Positions 1-9,047 of a stretch of DNA of 64,000 nt are shown here, piece by piece; within the stretch, counting starts at the first letter, position 1; every line of letters begins with the position of its first letter. The notes under the pieces were generated by a model. It made no database searches, was not told where the DNA came from, and saw only the letters and a list, made by a program, of their open reading frames with translations. Where the stretch lies: contig NZ_BMPP01000010.1 of NCBI RefSeq assembly GCF_014647655.1, positions 1 to 64,000 of the forward strand. The letters are read 5' to 3'. A program made the position numbers and the translations under genes. The DNA comes from Deinococcus malanensis. GTDB lineage: Bacteria; Deinococcota; Deinococci; Deinococcales; Deinococcaceae.

Positions 1-90
1 CTGGGCCTGGGGGCTGTTGGCCTGCTGTCCGCAGGCGGCGAGGAGCATGGTGGCAGAAAGCGTGATGGCGTGAAGTTTCTTGGTCTTCAT
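1..90 (-). CDS. lipoprotein, N-terminal part only
   Basis: The gene runs off the left edge, so only 30 codons are visible. The protein begins MKTKKLHAITLSATMLLAAC, a short basic n-region, hydrophobic core and lipobox LAAC, so it should be exported and lipid-anchored at Cys20. The mature part starts GQQANSPQAQ, a polar linker. Nothing can be said about function. A run of G residues lies just upstream of the ATG at position 90 but there is no strong Shine-Dalgarno. Confidence 0.7.
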   Translation of the reverse strand, partial: MKTKKLHAITLSATMLLAACGQQANSPQAQ

Positions 91-530
91 GGTGTTCCCC
101 CTGGGTACCGTAAGGCGATGTCACTGTGGTTTGACCCAAGGTAGAAAGCAGCGCTCAAAAAAAAGACAAAACGGTCGGAGATGCACCGCTCCAGCCCTTC
201 AGTTTGCCTTCATGATTGTCATAAGACGAAAAAGGGTCCTGCGAAGGCTCTTTCTCTCGAGGAGCACCATGATGGGTGAAGGAAATAAAGGCGCAGATAA
301 CCTTAAGGTCACTGGTGTAGGGGTTGAGCGGGATTCACCTGTGTACGTCCACGTACAGATCAATAAGTCAGAGGTACGACCCATGATGAACTCGGAAAGA
401 GCTGCGTGACCGTCTGGAACCCTCAAGTGGGGCCTGATCAAGTTGTCTGAATGGAGAGCAGCCACCTCTGTCGCCTGGGAGGCCTTGAACAGTAAAAGAG
501 CCGTAGGGCAGAGTACAATTTGACGAAACG
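91..530. other. intergenic, no gene seen
   Basis: Divergent intergenic region between the lipoprotein (minus) and the Gly-Gly protein (plus). It has lower GC than its surroundings. Short open frames on both strands lack ribosome binding sites and recognisable products. I see no RNA gene. Confidence 0.5.
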
Positions 531-559
531 ATGACTGCGTATTCTGGTATTTACATAAT
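531..559 (+). promoter_or_regulatory. predicted sigma-70-type promoter
   Basis: ATGACT (531-536, four of six matches to TTGACA) is followed by a 17-base spacer and CATAAT (554-559, five of six matches to TATAAT). Transcription would start near 566, about 60 bases before the ATG at 625. The prediction rests on consensus match and position only. Confidence 0.5.
542..558. promoter_or_regulatory. RDRM-like operator candidate (DdrO/IrrE regulon)
   Basis: The 17 bases TTCTGGTATTTACATAA match 13 of 17 positions of the Deinococcus radiation/desiccation response motif as I recall it (TTATGTCATTGACATAA), with a complete right half ACATAA. It overlaps the -10 element, which is where DdrO operators normally sit. 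A match this good could occur by chance about once in a window of this size, so position is the main support. Confidence 0.4.
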
Positions 560-624
560 TATCCCGAGCCCCTAGAATCAGACTGTGACTCCTCTCACCG
601 TCCCTGCTTCCTGGAGGTTCGCCT

Positions 625-1029
625 ATGCTGGTTGAGACGAAACTGGTTGGCCGCCGCACGCCCTTTGAACACCGGACTATCGAACTTCCTGATGGCCCGC
701 ACACCTTACGGAGCCTGCTGACCCACCTCGTCGGGATCGAAGTGGAGCGGTACCGTGACCGTCAGGCAGAGGTCGGCCTGCTGCGGGTCCTGACCGACCC
801 GGAACTCACCCAGGGAGCGGCGCAGGGCCGCATCGCCATCGCGCCCCAGGAGCGCGCCGGCCCGGTCGAACTGGATCAAGCCGTCAATACCGCCCTGTGC
901 GCCTTCGGTGACGGCCTGTACTACGTGTTCATCGATGATGAGCAGGTCATGTCGCTTGACGAGCCACTCACCCTGCAGCCCGACAGCACGCTTCTGCTGC
1001 TACGCCTGACCGCACTGGCAGGAGGATGA
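625..1029 (+). CDS. ubiquitin/MoaD-like small protein ending in Gly-Gly
   Basis: This is a 134-residue protein with no signal peptide. The N-terminal part (about 3-25) reads as two short beta strands, followed by an amphipathic helix (about 27-45) and an inserted middle segment. The last 40 residues run YYVFIDDEQ, a turn, SLDEPL, then DSTLLLLRLTALAGG. This resembles the end of beta-grasp proteins: MoaD and ThiS end in a hydrophobic strand plus GG, and ubiquitin ends STLHLVLRLRGG. The stop codon follows GG directly, so no processing would be needed for C-terminal activation. GGAGG lies seven bases before the ATG. The gene is coupled to the next gene, whose Shine-Dalgarno is the GGA GGA of the diglycine codons. 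Fold assignment is inference. No E1-like or JAB protein is present in the window. Confidence 0.8.
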   Translation: MLVETKLVGRRTPFEHRTIELPDGPHTLRSLLTHLVGIEVERYRDRQAEVGLLRVLTDPELTQGAAQGRIAIAPQERAGPVELDQAVNTALCAFGDGLYYVFIDDEQVMSLDEPLTLQPDSTLLLLRLTALAGG

Positions 1030-1031
1030 CC

Positions 1032-4000
1032 ATGGATACAGAAGCGGCCCTCACGCAGGCCCGGCAACCCTGGAAGAAAGCCTTCCTGGAACGGACCGAA
1101 CTGCTCCCCCCGGATCTGGCCGCCCTCACCCGCCGTCTGGTGCAGGACAACCGAGACCACCAGCAACGCGCACAGGACCTCGATGCGCTCGCTGTACTGC
1201 TCCACAGCAGTGACAGCGTCCTCCGTCAGGCCCTCACGGACCTGTTCTTCCCCCAGTTTTCCGGAACAGCCCAGAGAACACTGGAGGCCCTGCTCCACCG
1301 CCATCCGTACGCCCAGGGGTATGACCGCCGCGCGTTCCGCGCTCCCGGGCACCGTCTGCACGCGGAGCGGGCAGCGAACTGGCTGTGGACCACCTGGCAG
1401 GTCACGCGTGACTACCCGCAGGATCTTGCCTGGTTCACGGTGCATGCAGGCCTTCTCCCATCCTGGAGGGCCCAGGGCCTGGGACTGCTGTTCGCCCAGG
1501 CCCTCGACGATCACGACGACACGGTCTTCAGCATCCTGCGCGACACGGCCGGCACCCAGCATCCCGTGGCCCGCATGGGCCGGCATGTGCCCCAGGCCCT
1601 GCTGGCCAGCGCACGCCCTGAGGCCTGGACCCTGGCCGAGGGACTGCTGCTCGCCGCACAGCGCCAGGAAGGCCTCCGGCAGGTCATATTCGAAACGGTG
1701 GACGAAGCCCATCCGCAAGCCTTCCTCCGCTTCCTGCACCTGATCCTGCGGGAGGACCTGCTGCGCTTCGCCGCCTGCCTGCGGGCGGTGGACGTCTGGT
1801 TCGGCCTCGCGTACGACGTGACGGACGTGAAGCTCGTCCGCGGGCTCCTCGGGCAGGCGCTGGGGTACCTGGAAGACCCGTCGGGTGCCCGCTCGGCCGT
1901 TCAGAACGGATCCGGGCATGACACTTACCTCGCCCTCTTCACTCTCGCCATGCACGACGCGGTCGAAGCGGCCAGGCTCGCCCGGACCCTGCTGAGCGAC
2001 CGTGACCCTGCCCGGCGTATGGCTGCCGCCCAGGTCCTGAATGCCACGCAGCAACTGGAACCGGACGACCTTCCCCGGCTGCTTGCCGATCCCGACGTCC
2101 GCCTCGGGGCGCTGGCTGCCACGCGCGTGAACCGCTGGCACGCCCAGCCGGACACCGGCGGGCTGACGTTCGAGGCGCTGGTCGGGTACGCTGCCCGCCT
2201 TGGGGTGAACGCGACCCATGACTCGCTGCTGTTTCCGTGGCTGGGACAGGTGCCCGCCCGCGCAGACATTCTGGATACCCTGCCCGCCTTGCTGGGCGAC
2301 CGGCCCTTCACCGCCTTTGCCCCGCACCTCTCCGGGATGAGCAGCGGAGGCAAGACCTCCGCCCTGCAGCTGCTGAAAGCACGCCAGGCGCAGCACGCAC
2401 TCGACGCGCCGACCCGCGATCTGCTGATGACCCTGCTGCAAGACCGGAATCCGAGCGTGGCCGAAGAAGCGGTGAAGGTCGCCGCGGACCTCACCCTCGC
2501 GCCGGAGGAGACGGAGGTCGTGCTCGTCCTTCTGAAACGCCGGAGCGCCGACTTGCGGCGCGGCCTGATCCGGTTGCTGGCCCGCGACGCTCAGGGCGCC
2601 AGCGTGAACGCCGCGCACCTCCTCGCTACCCGCAATACCGAGCAGCGGCAGGCCGGGCTTCAGCTGCTGCTCGAAACAGGAGGGGCCGTGCCGGAACATT
2701 TCCAGCCCGGCAACACGACCGAGGAGATCCTGTATGCCCGGCTGACCCAGCCGGAAACAGCGCTGACCCTCGACAACGGGCTGGGTCTCTTCGACCCCGA
2801 TGCGGTGGCGGCCATCCCCACCCTGCAGCCCCGCGAACACGACTACGCACGGGACGTGCGGCGTGGCGCCGAACACCTCAAGGCGCTCGATGACCTGATC
2901 CACGCGCACCGGGAAACACCTGTCACTGGTGCCGGGTGGGATGGGCAGACCACCGTGCTGCTGGGGAATATCTCCCCGCGGATGCTGCGCCGGGAGGAGA
3001 CGCCCCTCACCGATCTGTGGCGGGACTGGTGGGCTGGCCGACCCGGCCGGGAGCCCGGCGACCTCACCCGGTTGGCCTGGGCGCTTCACCATTACGTCGC
3101 CCGGCGCACGGTCATTACGGAAGAGGTGGATGAAGAACCCGAGCACGCGGACGGTCAGGAGGAGACGTCGGCGGCCCAGCAGACGCTGCGCCAGCAGACC
3201 CTTCACCGGATGTTCGGCCCCCTGGTGCCGTTATGGCTGGAGTACGCGCCCCTCGTCCGGGAGGTCATCCCCCTCCTGGCAAAAGAGGCCGGACCAATCG
3301 ACACGGACCTGGCCCTGGACGCCTGGGAGACCGCCCTGAGTTACCTTCCCCGGGATGTGGAACTGGTGTTCCCCTCGCGCTATTCCTGGGGCAAGGTGGA
3401 CCCGCGGGATCTGCTCAGCCACCTGCAGCCCCTCACGCCCGCAGATCGGTGGACGTCCGAGCACCGTCAGCGCGTCTGGACCCTGAGCGTGTACGCGGAC
3501 CGCGCCTTTCCCCGGTTGCCCCGCTCCCGACCGGACGTCGACCTGCTGATCGAGGCGGAACGGCACGGCTGGGCGACCCGGCATGACCTGCTCGACACGC
3601 TGATCGGCCCCCGGCCGGATGACGCCGGCTACTACCATGGTGGCTTCAGTGACCTGCGAACCTACACGTCCCGGACGCTCCGCGAAGACCTGCCCACCAG
3701 CCCAGGCTGGCTCGCGGCGGTCGATGAAGTCCGGGCGCGGGTGGTGGACGTGGAACTCTCGCGTGGTGACCTGGAAACACCAGCCACGAAGGCGGCCCTC
3801 AGCCTGCAAAGCATTCAGGGGGCGGACCGGGTGTTGCGCCTTCTCGCCGGCATGGGCAAAAACCCCTTGCGGCGAGGGTATATCGGGCACAGCGAAAGTC
3901 GGGACGCGGCCTACAGCCACCTGATCCGCGTCGCTTTTCCCTCGCCGGAAGACACCCCCACCACTTTTGCCCGGGAAGTGAAGACCCTCGGCCTGAAAGC

Positions 4001-5828
4001 GGCCCGGCTGCTGGACCTGGCGATGTTCGCCCCCCAGTGGGCGCCGCTCGTGGCAGACACCCTGGGCTGGAAGGGCCTGCAGGACGGTGTGTACTGGCTG
4101 CACGCTCACACCAAGGACAACAGCTGGAGCGTGCCGGAGGAGGTGCGCACGGCCTGGGAGGCGGAGATCAGCGAGCGGACCCCTCTGGGTGCCCAGGCGC
4201 TCACGGAAGGTGCGGTTGATGTCGCCTGGTTCCGCCGGATGTACCGGGCCCTCGGATCGGAGCACTTCGGCCAACTGCTGGGCGCCGCGAAGTACGCCTC
4301 AAGCAGTGGCGGGCACAAGCGCGCCGAACTGTTCGCGCAGGCGCTGCTCGGGAAGCTTCAGGAGCAGGACGTGCGGGCGCGCGTGACTGAGAAGCGCAAC
4401 CAGGACGCGGTGCGGGCCCTGGGCCTGCTGCCCCTGAGCCGGAGCAAGGCCGCGGGCGCCCGGGAACTCGAGGACCGCTACCGTCTTCTCTCGGACTTCC
4501 GGAAAGGGGCCCGGCAGTTCGGTGCCCAGCGGCAGGCCAGCGAACGCCTCGCCGCAGACATCGGGATGCAGAACCTCGCCCGCACCGCCGGGTACGCCGA
4601 CCCTCAGCGCCTGACCTGGGCGATGGAGGCACGCCTGGCCCCGGACTGGCGGCAGGAAGTGGAAGTCGACGGGGTCACGGTCGGCATCGACCTCACCCCG
4701 AGCGGGCAGACGAGCCTCCGGGTGCAGCGAGGCGAGAAAGTCCTGAAGAACCTTCCTCCTGCTGTGAAGAAGCATCCCCAGGTGGTGCAGCTTAAGGAGG
4801 TCGTGAGTGAGCTGTCTGCCACCCAGGGGCGGATGCGCGCTGCGCTGGAGGAGGCTATGGTCCGCGGCGACCACTTCCAGCCGCAGGAACTGCGTGACCT
4901 GGCCCGGCATCCTGTCATCGCGCCGATGCTTCACGCCCTGGTGTGGGTGCTCAACGAGCAGGCCCTCGGCTGGTGGCGGGAGGACATCCTGCAGACCCTG
5001 GACGGGGAGTTTGGAGTCGCCGATCAGGCCTTGCGCCTCGCTCACCCGCACGACCTCTTCCTGGACGGCCACTGGCCGGCCTTTCAGGCCCAGGTCATGA
5101 CCCTGGGCGTGACGCAGCCTTTCAAACAGGTGTTCCGTGAGTACTACCCGCTCACCGCGGCGGAGAAGGACGCCTTCCGGAGCACACGCTACGACGGTCA
5201 CCACGTTCAACCCACCCAGGCTGCGGCGCTGCTGAAATCACGTGGATGGGTGACTGTTCCGGAAGAGGGCGTGCGCAAGACCTATCACGCCGAAGGACTC
5301 AACGTCTGGGTCGACAGCTCCCTCGGGTACTACACCCCGAACGAAGTCGAAGGTACGCCCTTGCACGCGGTGTACTTCGTACGGCGGGACGAGACGCAGC
5401 CCATGCCCCTGGCTGACGTGCCTCCCCGCCTGTTCAGTGAGACTCTGCGCGACCTGGACCTGGTGGTCAGCGTGGCGCACGTCGGTGGTATGGATCCGGA
5501 GGCGAGTCAGAGCACCCTGGAGATGCGCGCCTGTCTCCTGCGCGAGACCTTGCGCCTTCTGAAGCTTTCGAATGTTCGTCTGGAGCATGGCCACGCCCTG
5601 ATCCAGGGTCATCACGCGAGCTACACGGTTCATCTCGGGTCCGGCACGGTCCACCGGCAGCCGGGCGGTTTCCTGTGCATCGTGCCCGTCCACAACGCCC
5701 ACGCGGGCCGCGTGTTCCTGCCGTTCGCCGATCCCGATCCACGGACGGCTGAGGTGGTGAGTAAAGTCCTGCTGCTCGCCGAAGACCGCAAGATTCAGGA
5801 CCCGACCATCCTGGAGCAGCTCACTTGA
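1032..5828 (+). CDS. DUF4132 HEAT-repeat protein (MolR/YehI-like)
   Basis: A very large (about 1,600 residues) cytoplasmic protein without membrane segments. Roughly residues 100-700 are rich in helical HEAT-like repeats. The region near 1205-1390 has the DUF4132 hallmark: LTPSG, then a strand, GEK, LKNLPPAVKKHPQV and a long helix with LEEAMVRGD. The C terminus (about 1500-1598) has the companion domain with LGSGTVHRQPGGFLCIVP, VFLPFADPDPRTAEVVSKVL and a final DPTILEQL. Family members are annotated as MolR/YehI-like, of unknown biochemical function. Two in-frame ATGs occur. The one at 1026 overlaps the previous stop (ATGA), but GGAGG at 1021-1025 is correctly spaced for the ATG at 1032, which I prefer. 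The tight coupling suggests it works stoichiometrically with the Gly-Gly protein. Confidence 0.85.
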   Translation: MDTEAALTQARQPWKKAFLERTELLPPDLAALTRRLVQDNRDHQQRAQDLDALAVLLHSSDSVLRQALTDLFFPQFSGTAQRTLEALLHRHPYAQGYDRRAFRAPGHRLHAERAANWLWTTWQVTRDYPQDLAWFTVHAGLLPSWRAQGLGLLFAQALDDHDDTVFSILRDTAGTQHPVARMGRHVPQALLASARPEAWTLAEGLLLAAQRQEGLRQVIFETVDEAHPQAFLRFLHLILREDLLRFAACLRAVDVWFGLAYDVTDVKLVRGLLGQALGYLEDPSGARSAVQNGSGHDTYLALFTLAMHDAVEAARLARTLLSDRDPARRMAAAQVLNATQQLEPDDLPRLLADPDVRLGALAATRVNRWHAQPDTGGLTFEALVGYAARLGVNATHDSLLFPWLGQVPARADILDTLPALLGDRPFTAFAPHLSGMSSGGKTSALQLLKARQAQHALDAPTRDLLMTLLQDRNPSVAEEAVKVAADLTLAPEETEVVLVLLKRRSADLRRGLIRLLARDAQGASVNAAHLLATRNTEQRQAGLQLLLETGGAVPEHFQPGNTTEEILYARLTQPETALTLDNGLGLFDPDAVAAIPTLQPREHDYARDVRRGAEHLKALDDLIHAHRETPVTGAGWDGQTTVLLGNISPRMLRREETPLTDLWRDWWAGRPGREPGDLTRLAWALHHYVARRTVITEEVDEEPEHADGQEETSAAQQTLRQQTLHRMFGPLVPLWLEYAPLVREVIPLLAKEAGPIDTDLALDAWETALSYLPRDVELVFPSRYSWGKVDPRDLLSHLQPLTPADRWTSEHRQRVWTLSVYADRAFPRLPRSRPDVDLLIEAERHGWATRHDLLDTLIGPRPDDAGYYHGGFSDLRTYTSRTLREDLPTSPGWLAAVDEVRARVVDVELSRGDLETPATKAALSLQSIQGADRVLRLLAGMGKNPLRRGYIGHSESRDAAYSHLIRVAFPSPEDTPTTFAREVKTLGLKAARLLDLAMFAPQWAPLVADTLGWKGLQDGVYWLHAHTKDNSWSVPEEVRTAWEAEISERTPLGAQALTEGAVDVAWFRRMYRALGSEHFGQLLGAAKYASSSGGHKRAELFAQALLGKLQEQDVRARVTEKRNQDAVRALGLLPLSRSKAAGARELEDRYRLLSDFRKGARQFGAQRQASERLAADIGMQNLARTAGYADPQRLTWAMEARLAPDWRQEVEVDGVTVGIDLTPSGQTSLRVQRGEKVLKNLPPAVKKHPQVVQLKEVVSELSATQGRMRAALEEAMVRGDHFQPQELRDLARHPVIAPMLHALVWVLNEQALGWWREDILQTLDGEFGVADQALRLAHPHDLFLDGHWPAFQAQVMTLGVTQPFKQVFREYYPLTAAEKDAFRSTRYDGHHVQPTQAAALLKSRGWVTVPEEGVRKTYHAEGLNVWVDSSLGYYTPNEVEGTPLHAVYFVRRDETQPMPLADVPPRLFSETLRDLDLVVSVAHVGGMDPEASQSTLEMRACLLRETLRLLKLSNVRLEHGHALIQGHHASYTVHLGSGTVHRQPGGFLCIVPVHNAHAGRVFLPFADPDPRTAEVVSKVLLLAEDRKIQDPTILEQLT

Positions 5829-6507
5829 AAAGACGGCTCCCCTGTACAGGCCGCAAAGTTAGGGGTTCATTGTGCAGGTGTGGGTACGCGACCCCATCGA
5901 CATCAAATGTCAGCAATCTGGTTGAATGACAGCACACACTTCGGAGACATGCGTCTGAACCTGCTCCAGCGACGCATCACCGACATTCAGCAGGTACGAA
6001 AGCAGCTCGACCTTCCGGGCGACCCTACTTTCAGCCTGACAAGCTGACCACTGAAGGTCAAGCTGCGGCCGCCCAGCGAGGCGATGACCAGCTGGGCAGG
6101 AAGGTGGCGTTCCACCGAGGATGATGTCGATCCTAATTCACTGATGGCCAGCTTGACGGCACTGCCCGATATTGAGGAGGCATTCCTTCCCTCGAACCTT
6201 GGACCCCTGTAAGGACGTATCGATAAAGCTGGGGTCGCTTACTTAGGGCTCAAGTCCCCGTGGTCAACAGGTCGGCGCCCTGCACAGCCCGGCCAGCCGC
6301 GCATCTCCTCCGGGTCGTTCACCTTGCGGAAGGCCTTCAAGGACGTACTGATCAGCGCGTGCGGTTCCAATAGCGCTCCGGGACAATCATCAACGCGTGC
6401 CCCTACCTGCCCACCCGCGTGTCTGCATGAGCCGGGTCTGGGTCGAGTTGTTCTCCAATGGGAGTCCGAGATTCTCGCCCTGTGTGGCGGCCGCTGAGGC
6501 GCGTGTG
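5829..6507. other. decayed intergenic region
   Basis: No convincing gene. A plus-strand frame from ATG 5907 encodes about 46 residues, meets an in-frame TGA near 6045, and continues open in the same frame to about 6211, which could be a nonsense-broken small gene of unknown family. Downstream of the antitoxin on the minus strand I looked for a RES or other toxin and found only short interrupted frames. Confidence 0.4.
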
Positions 6508-6888
6508 TTAGTTCGGGCCGTCTAGATCGATGGGCGGTTGCGGGAGGAGGCCCGGGTGGTGACGGGCCTCCAGAGTTGCACTGAACTGTCTGCTTCGGTC
6601 CGTGGCGAGCAGACGACGGATTCCGGACAGCTCACGAAGTCCACCGCTCAGGAGGTGCTCGAGTGGCACACAACCATCGAAGGGCGGCCGACCATTTGGT
6701 CGGGCGAACCAGGTGCTAGTCGCGTAGTCGCTATACAGGACGAGCAGGGCGTAGATGGTCCCCACCATCAGGGACAGGCGCATGATCTGATCTTTTGTCA
6801 GGGTCGGGCATTCTTCACGTACTGCACAACTGAATTTCAACAGCTTAAATCTAGCTTTATCTTCTCTCATCAAGTACAACTGAAGCAC
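6508..6888 (-). pseudogene. ParS/Xre/MbcA-type antitoxin, truncated and orphan
   Basis: The C-terminal 75 residues match the toxin-binding domain of MbcA/ParS/Xre antitoxins (DUF2384): LTKDQIMRLSLMVG, then a helix, W-ARPNGRPPFDG, PLEHLLSGG and IRRLLA. Family proteins usually carry an N-terminal helix-turn-helix of about 60 residues. Here the 40 residues before the domain are Lys/Phe/Cys-rich and do not look like one. The start is GTG (6888) or ATG (6870), neither with a ribosome binding site. The partner RES-type toxin, normally directly downstream, is absent. I read this as the relic of a toxin-antitoxin module; an intact solitary antitoxin is possible. Confidence 0.6.
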
Positions 6889-6982
6889 TCAAAAGACGGG
6901 TCGGCGACGTGAGCTGCGCACCGTAATCGCAAGCCTACCGCAGCTGCCTGCATTGATCAGCCCGCTGGACTGGAGGTACTTC

Positions 6983-8359
6983 ATGCGTGGAACGTTCCCA
7001 CTTGTTTTCTTTGGGCTGCCCACCCTATGTCTGATCTTGGCCGCCTGCGGTCGGGGTACCTCGCCCGTCGCTCAGATACCCATCGCCATGGATCAGACAG
7101 CAAGATTACAAACCCAGACATTCTCAGGGAAAAACGGCAAACTCGCCTTTTATGGCGTTGGCTTGAATGATCCCAGTGATGACGAGTACGGCACTGACAT
7201 CTTCACTGTAAACCCTGATGGATCTGACCTGAAAAATCTAACCCAGGGGGTTGGAAACAACTTCAATCCGGTGTGGTCACCCGACGGAAAAAAGATTGCG
7301 TTTATCGCTAACCGCCCTGGTCCTGACAGCCCTGGTCCTTATAACGGCGCACTTTACACGATGAATAGTGATGGGACGGATCAAGTCAACCTGACTGGTG
7401 AAGGGTGGGGAGTGTTTCACGCTTCCTGGTCACCAGACGGGCGGAAACTTGTCTACAGCGCCATCGGTAATGGTGGTATCAACGGTCTTTATGTAATGAA
7501 CGCGGACGGCACGGCAAAAACCCGCTTAGCCATTCCAGCTGCGAGCCATTCCGAAGCAAGGTACATGTCCCCCGTCTGGTCCAGTGATGCACAGAGGATT
7601 GCTTACGTTTCAGTCAACCCGAGTGCTGGACCAGATGGTCCTGCTGATATCTACATCTCAAGCCCCGATGGATTGAAGTCAGAAAAAGTAGCTTCCATGG
7701 CTTACGGTGGCCTCGGCGGTACCTCACTTTCCTGGTCACCTGATGGCCAGAAGCTCCTTATATCTCATGGGGGGATATACACATTACAGGTCACTCCTGG
7801 TAGCCAGCCGCAGCGAATTCCTATGCCAGTGAGTGCGGGACATGCCGTCTGGTCTCCGGATGGGAATAAGCTCCTGGTTTCTGTAGAGGTTGAACGCTCA
7901 AATCACCCAGGCTGGTTTACAGGCTGGTTTGTCACCAATGCAGATGGGAGTAATCCTGTCCATGTTCCTTTGTATATGGGGCGCCCGGACTGGCAAGCCC
8001 TGCCGCTCGCGACCCGATTCAACTTCACCGGGTTCCTCCCGCCTGTGACTAACCTTCCTGGCCTGACTACCCGACAGCCGGGTGCTGCACTTCCCGTGAA
8101 ATTCAGGCTCGGCGGCAACCAGGGCCTCAACATTCTTGCTGCGGGGTATCCCAGGGTCATCAGCGTCCCTTGTCACGCACCACTCGCTGGAGGCGGTGCG
8201 GAAGCTTCCGCTGAGAGCGCCGCGGGATTAACTTACGATGCTATGAGTGCGACTTACACCTACGTCTGGAAGACCAGTAAGAGTGCGAAGGGATGCGATC
8301 GTTTCGTCCTAAGACTCATTGACGACAGCGTGCACCAGTTCGTCGTGCGTTACCGGTAG
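6983..8359 (+). CDS. TolB-like WD40/PD40 beta-propeller lipoprotein
   Basis: A 458-residue protein starting at ATG 6983 with GGAGG at 6972-6976. An earlier in-frame ATG gives an implausible extension. The lipobox LILAAC ends the signal peptide. Residues about 45-340 contain repeated PD40 motifs: NPDGSDLKNLTQG, WSPDGKKIAF, MNSDGTDQVNLTG, WSPDGRKLVY, MNADGTAKTRL, WSPDGQKLLI and WSPDGNKLLV, as in the TolB C-terminal propeller. A further 100-residue domain follows. It is likely a surface-anchored binding protein, but no ligand can be deduced. It stands alone without Tol/Pal neighbours, and its base composition is more AT-rich than nearby genes. Confidence 0.85.
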   Translation: MRGTFPLVFFGLPTLCLILAACGRGTSPVAQIPIAMDQTARLQTQTFSGKNGKLAFYGVGLNDPSDDEYGTDIFTVNPDGSDLKNLTQGVGNNFNPVWSPDGKKIAFIANRPGPDSPGPYNGALYTMNSDGTDQVNLTGEGWGVFHASWSPDGRKLVYSAIGNGGINGLYVMNADGTAKTRLAIPAASHSEARYMSPVWSSDAQRIAYVSVNPSAGPDGPADIYISSPDGLKSEKVASMAYGGLGGTSLSWSPDGQKLLISHGGIYTLQVTPGSQPQRIPMPVSAGHAVWSPDGNKLLVSVEVERSNHPGWFTGWFVTNADGSNPVHVPLYMGRPDWQALPLATRFNFTGFLPPVTNLPGLTTRQPGAALPVKFRLGGNQGLNILAAGYPRVISVPCHAPLAGGGAEASAESAAGLTYDAMSATYTYVWKTSKSAKGCDRFVLRLIDDSVHQFVVRYR

Positions 8360-8650
8360 TAATTCAGTCCTGCAGTGGCCACGGATACCCCCAGAAACAT
8401 GAGGGACAAATTCCAAGTCATTTGTAGGCGTGACATCCTCCTGTTCGGATCCCGGTAGAGGTTTGTCTTGAGGTTAGGGGAAGGAGCCTTAGGTGGTGAG
8501 ATCTCTAGGGTTCAAGCCTGGGAAGACATGGGCATGCCTTACGCGTGCCTTGTGCGGATCCGTGTCAGGAGTGGTCTGGGCTGGTCATGTGCCTCGTTGG
8601 ATGGGGGAAAATGACGTGCTCATCGTGGTCGGAGCCCTGGAATCAGGGGA
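8360..8650. other. intergenic, no gene seen
   Basis: No plausible coding frame. A weak 5'-tRNA-like stretch (GTGCCTCGTTGGATGG near 8590) could be a remnant of the other half of the tRNA-Arg fragment that follows, but the pairing is imperfect. Confidence 0.4.
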
Positions 8651-8705
8651 GAGCTTCCACCTACGGATCAGAAGGCCAGGGGTTCGAATCCCTTCGGGCA
8701 CACCA
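8651..8705 (+). repeat. tRNA-Arg(ACG) 3' fragment, left copy of direct repeat
   Basis: From the anticodon loop CTACGGA (8661-8667, ACG) onward this is a normal tRNA: 39-43 strand TCAGA, variable loop AGGCC, T arm GGGGTTCGAATCCC, acceptor strand CGGGCAC (8695-8701), discriminator A and encoded CCA (703-705 of the 8-kb block). The 5' strand of the anticodon stem is TCCAC instead of a TCTGA-like partner, and no matching acceptor or D arm precedes it. A 3'-only tRNA piece is what integrative elements leave at attachment sites. A diverged copy lies at 18214. Confidence 0.65.
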
Positions 8706-8709
8706 AAAG

Positions 8710-8735
8710 AAAGTCCGCTGAAAGGCGGGCTTTTT
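8710..8735 (+). terminator. rho-independent terminator after tRNA fragment
   Basis: A nine-pair stem AAAGTCCGC / GCGGGCTTT with a six-base loop, running into TTTTT. A related hairpin follows the second tRNA fragment, so it belongs to the duplicated unit. Confidence 0.75.
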
Positions 8736-9047
8736 GCTATTTCTGGCGCACCAGCTGCCAACGGCTGAGGCCGTTGACATCTACGCGGCAACTACGGGGG
8801 CATTATTGATAACGGCAAAGGTTTGCCCTGCTCCGGTCCAGAACCATCGGGCGTCAAGCTCATCAGGACGCCTGTGGCTTTACAGCCATCTATGCGAAGT
8901 CCACCCTGATCACCAGGCGCGGCTTTCCAGGAGTTACCGCCCAACAAGGCCCCACGTCCTCCCTTCGCCGGAAGTGTGGGGCCCTCGCCTGTCTGGCCTG
9001 CAGCGCTTAAGTGTTGCGGATGGGCTGCGGGACAGCTGCCCGCATCG
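8736..9047. other. intergenic, no gene seen
   Basis: A region between the tRNA-fragment terminator and the 3' end of selO. No coding frame with a ribosome binding site and no further tRNA-like structure are evident. Confidence 0.4.

Noticed and set aside
921..5210. Long open frames antisense to the DUF4132 gene.
   Set aside because: They mirror the GC-rich codon pattern of the real gene, lack ribosome binding sites, and have Arg/Ser/Gly-rich meaningless products.
8360..8705. A complete tRNA-Arg with a long intron.
   Set aside because: The candidate 5' half (GTGCCTCGTTGG) pairs poorly with the acceptor strand and the anticodon stem is unpaired; the second copy at 18 kb has the same defect and no 5' half.
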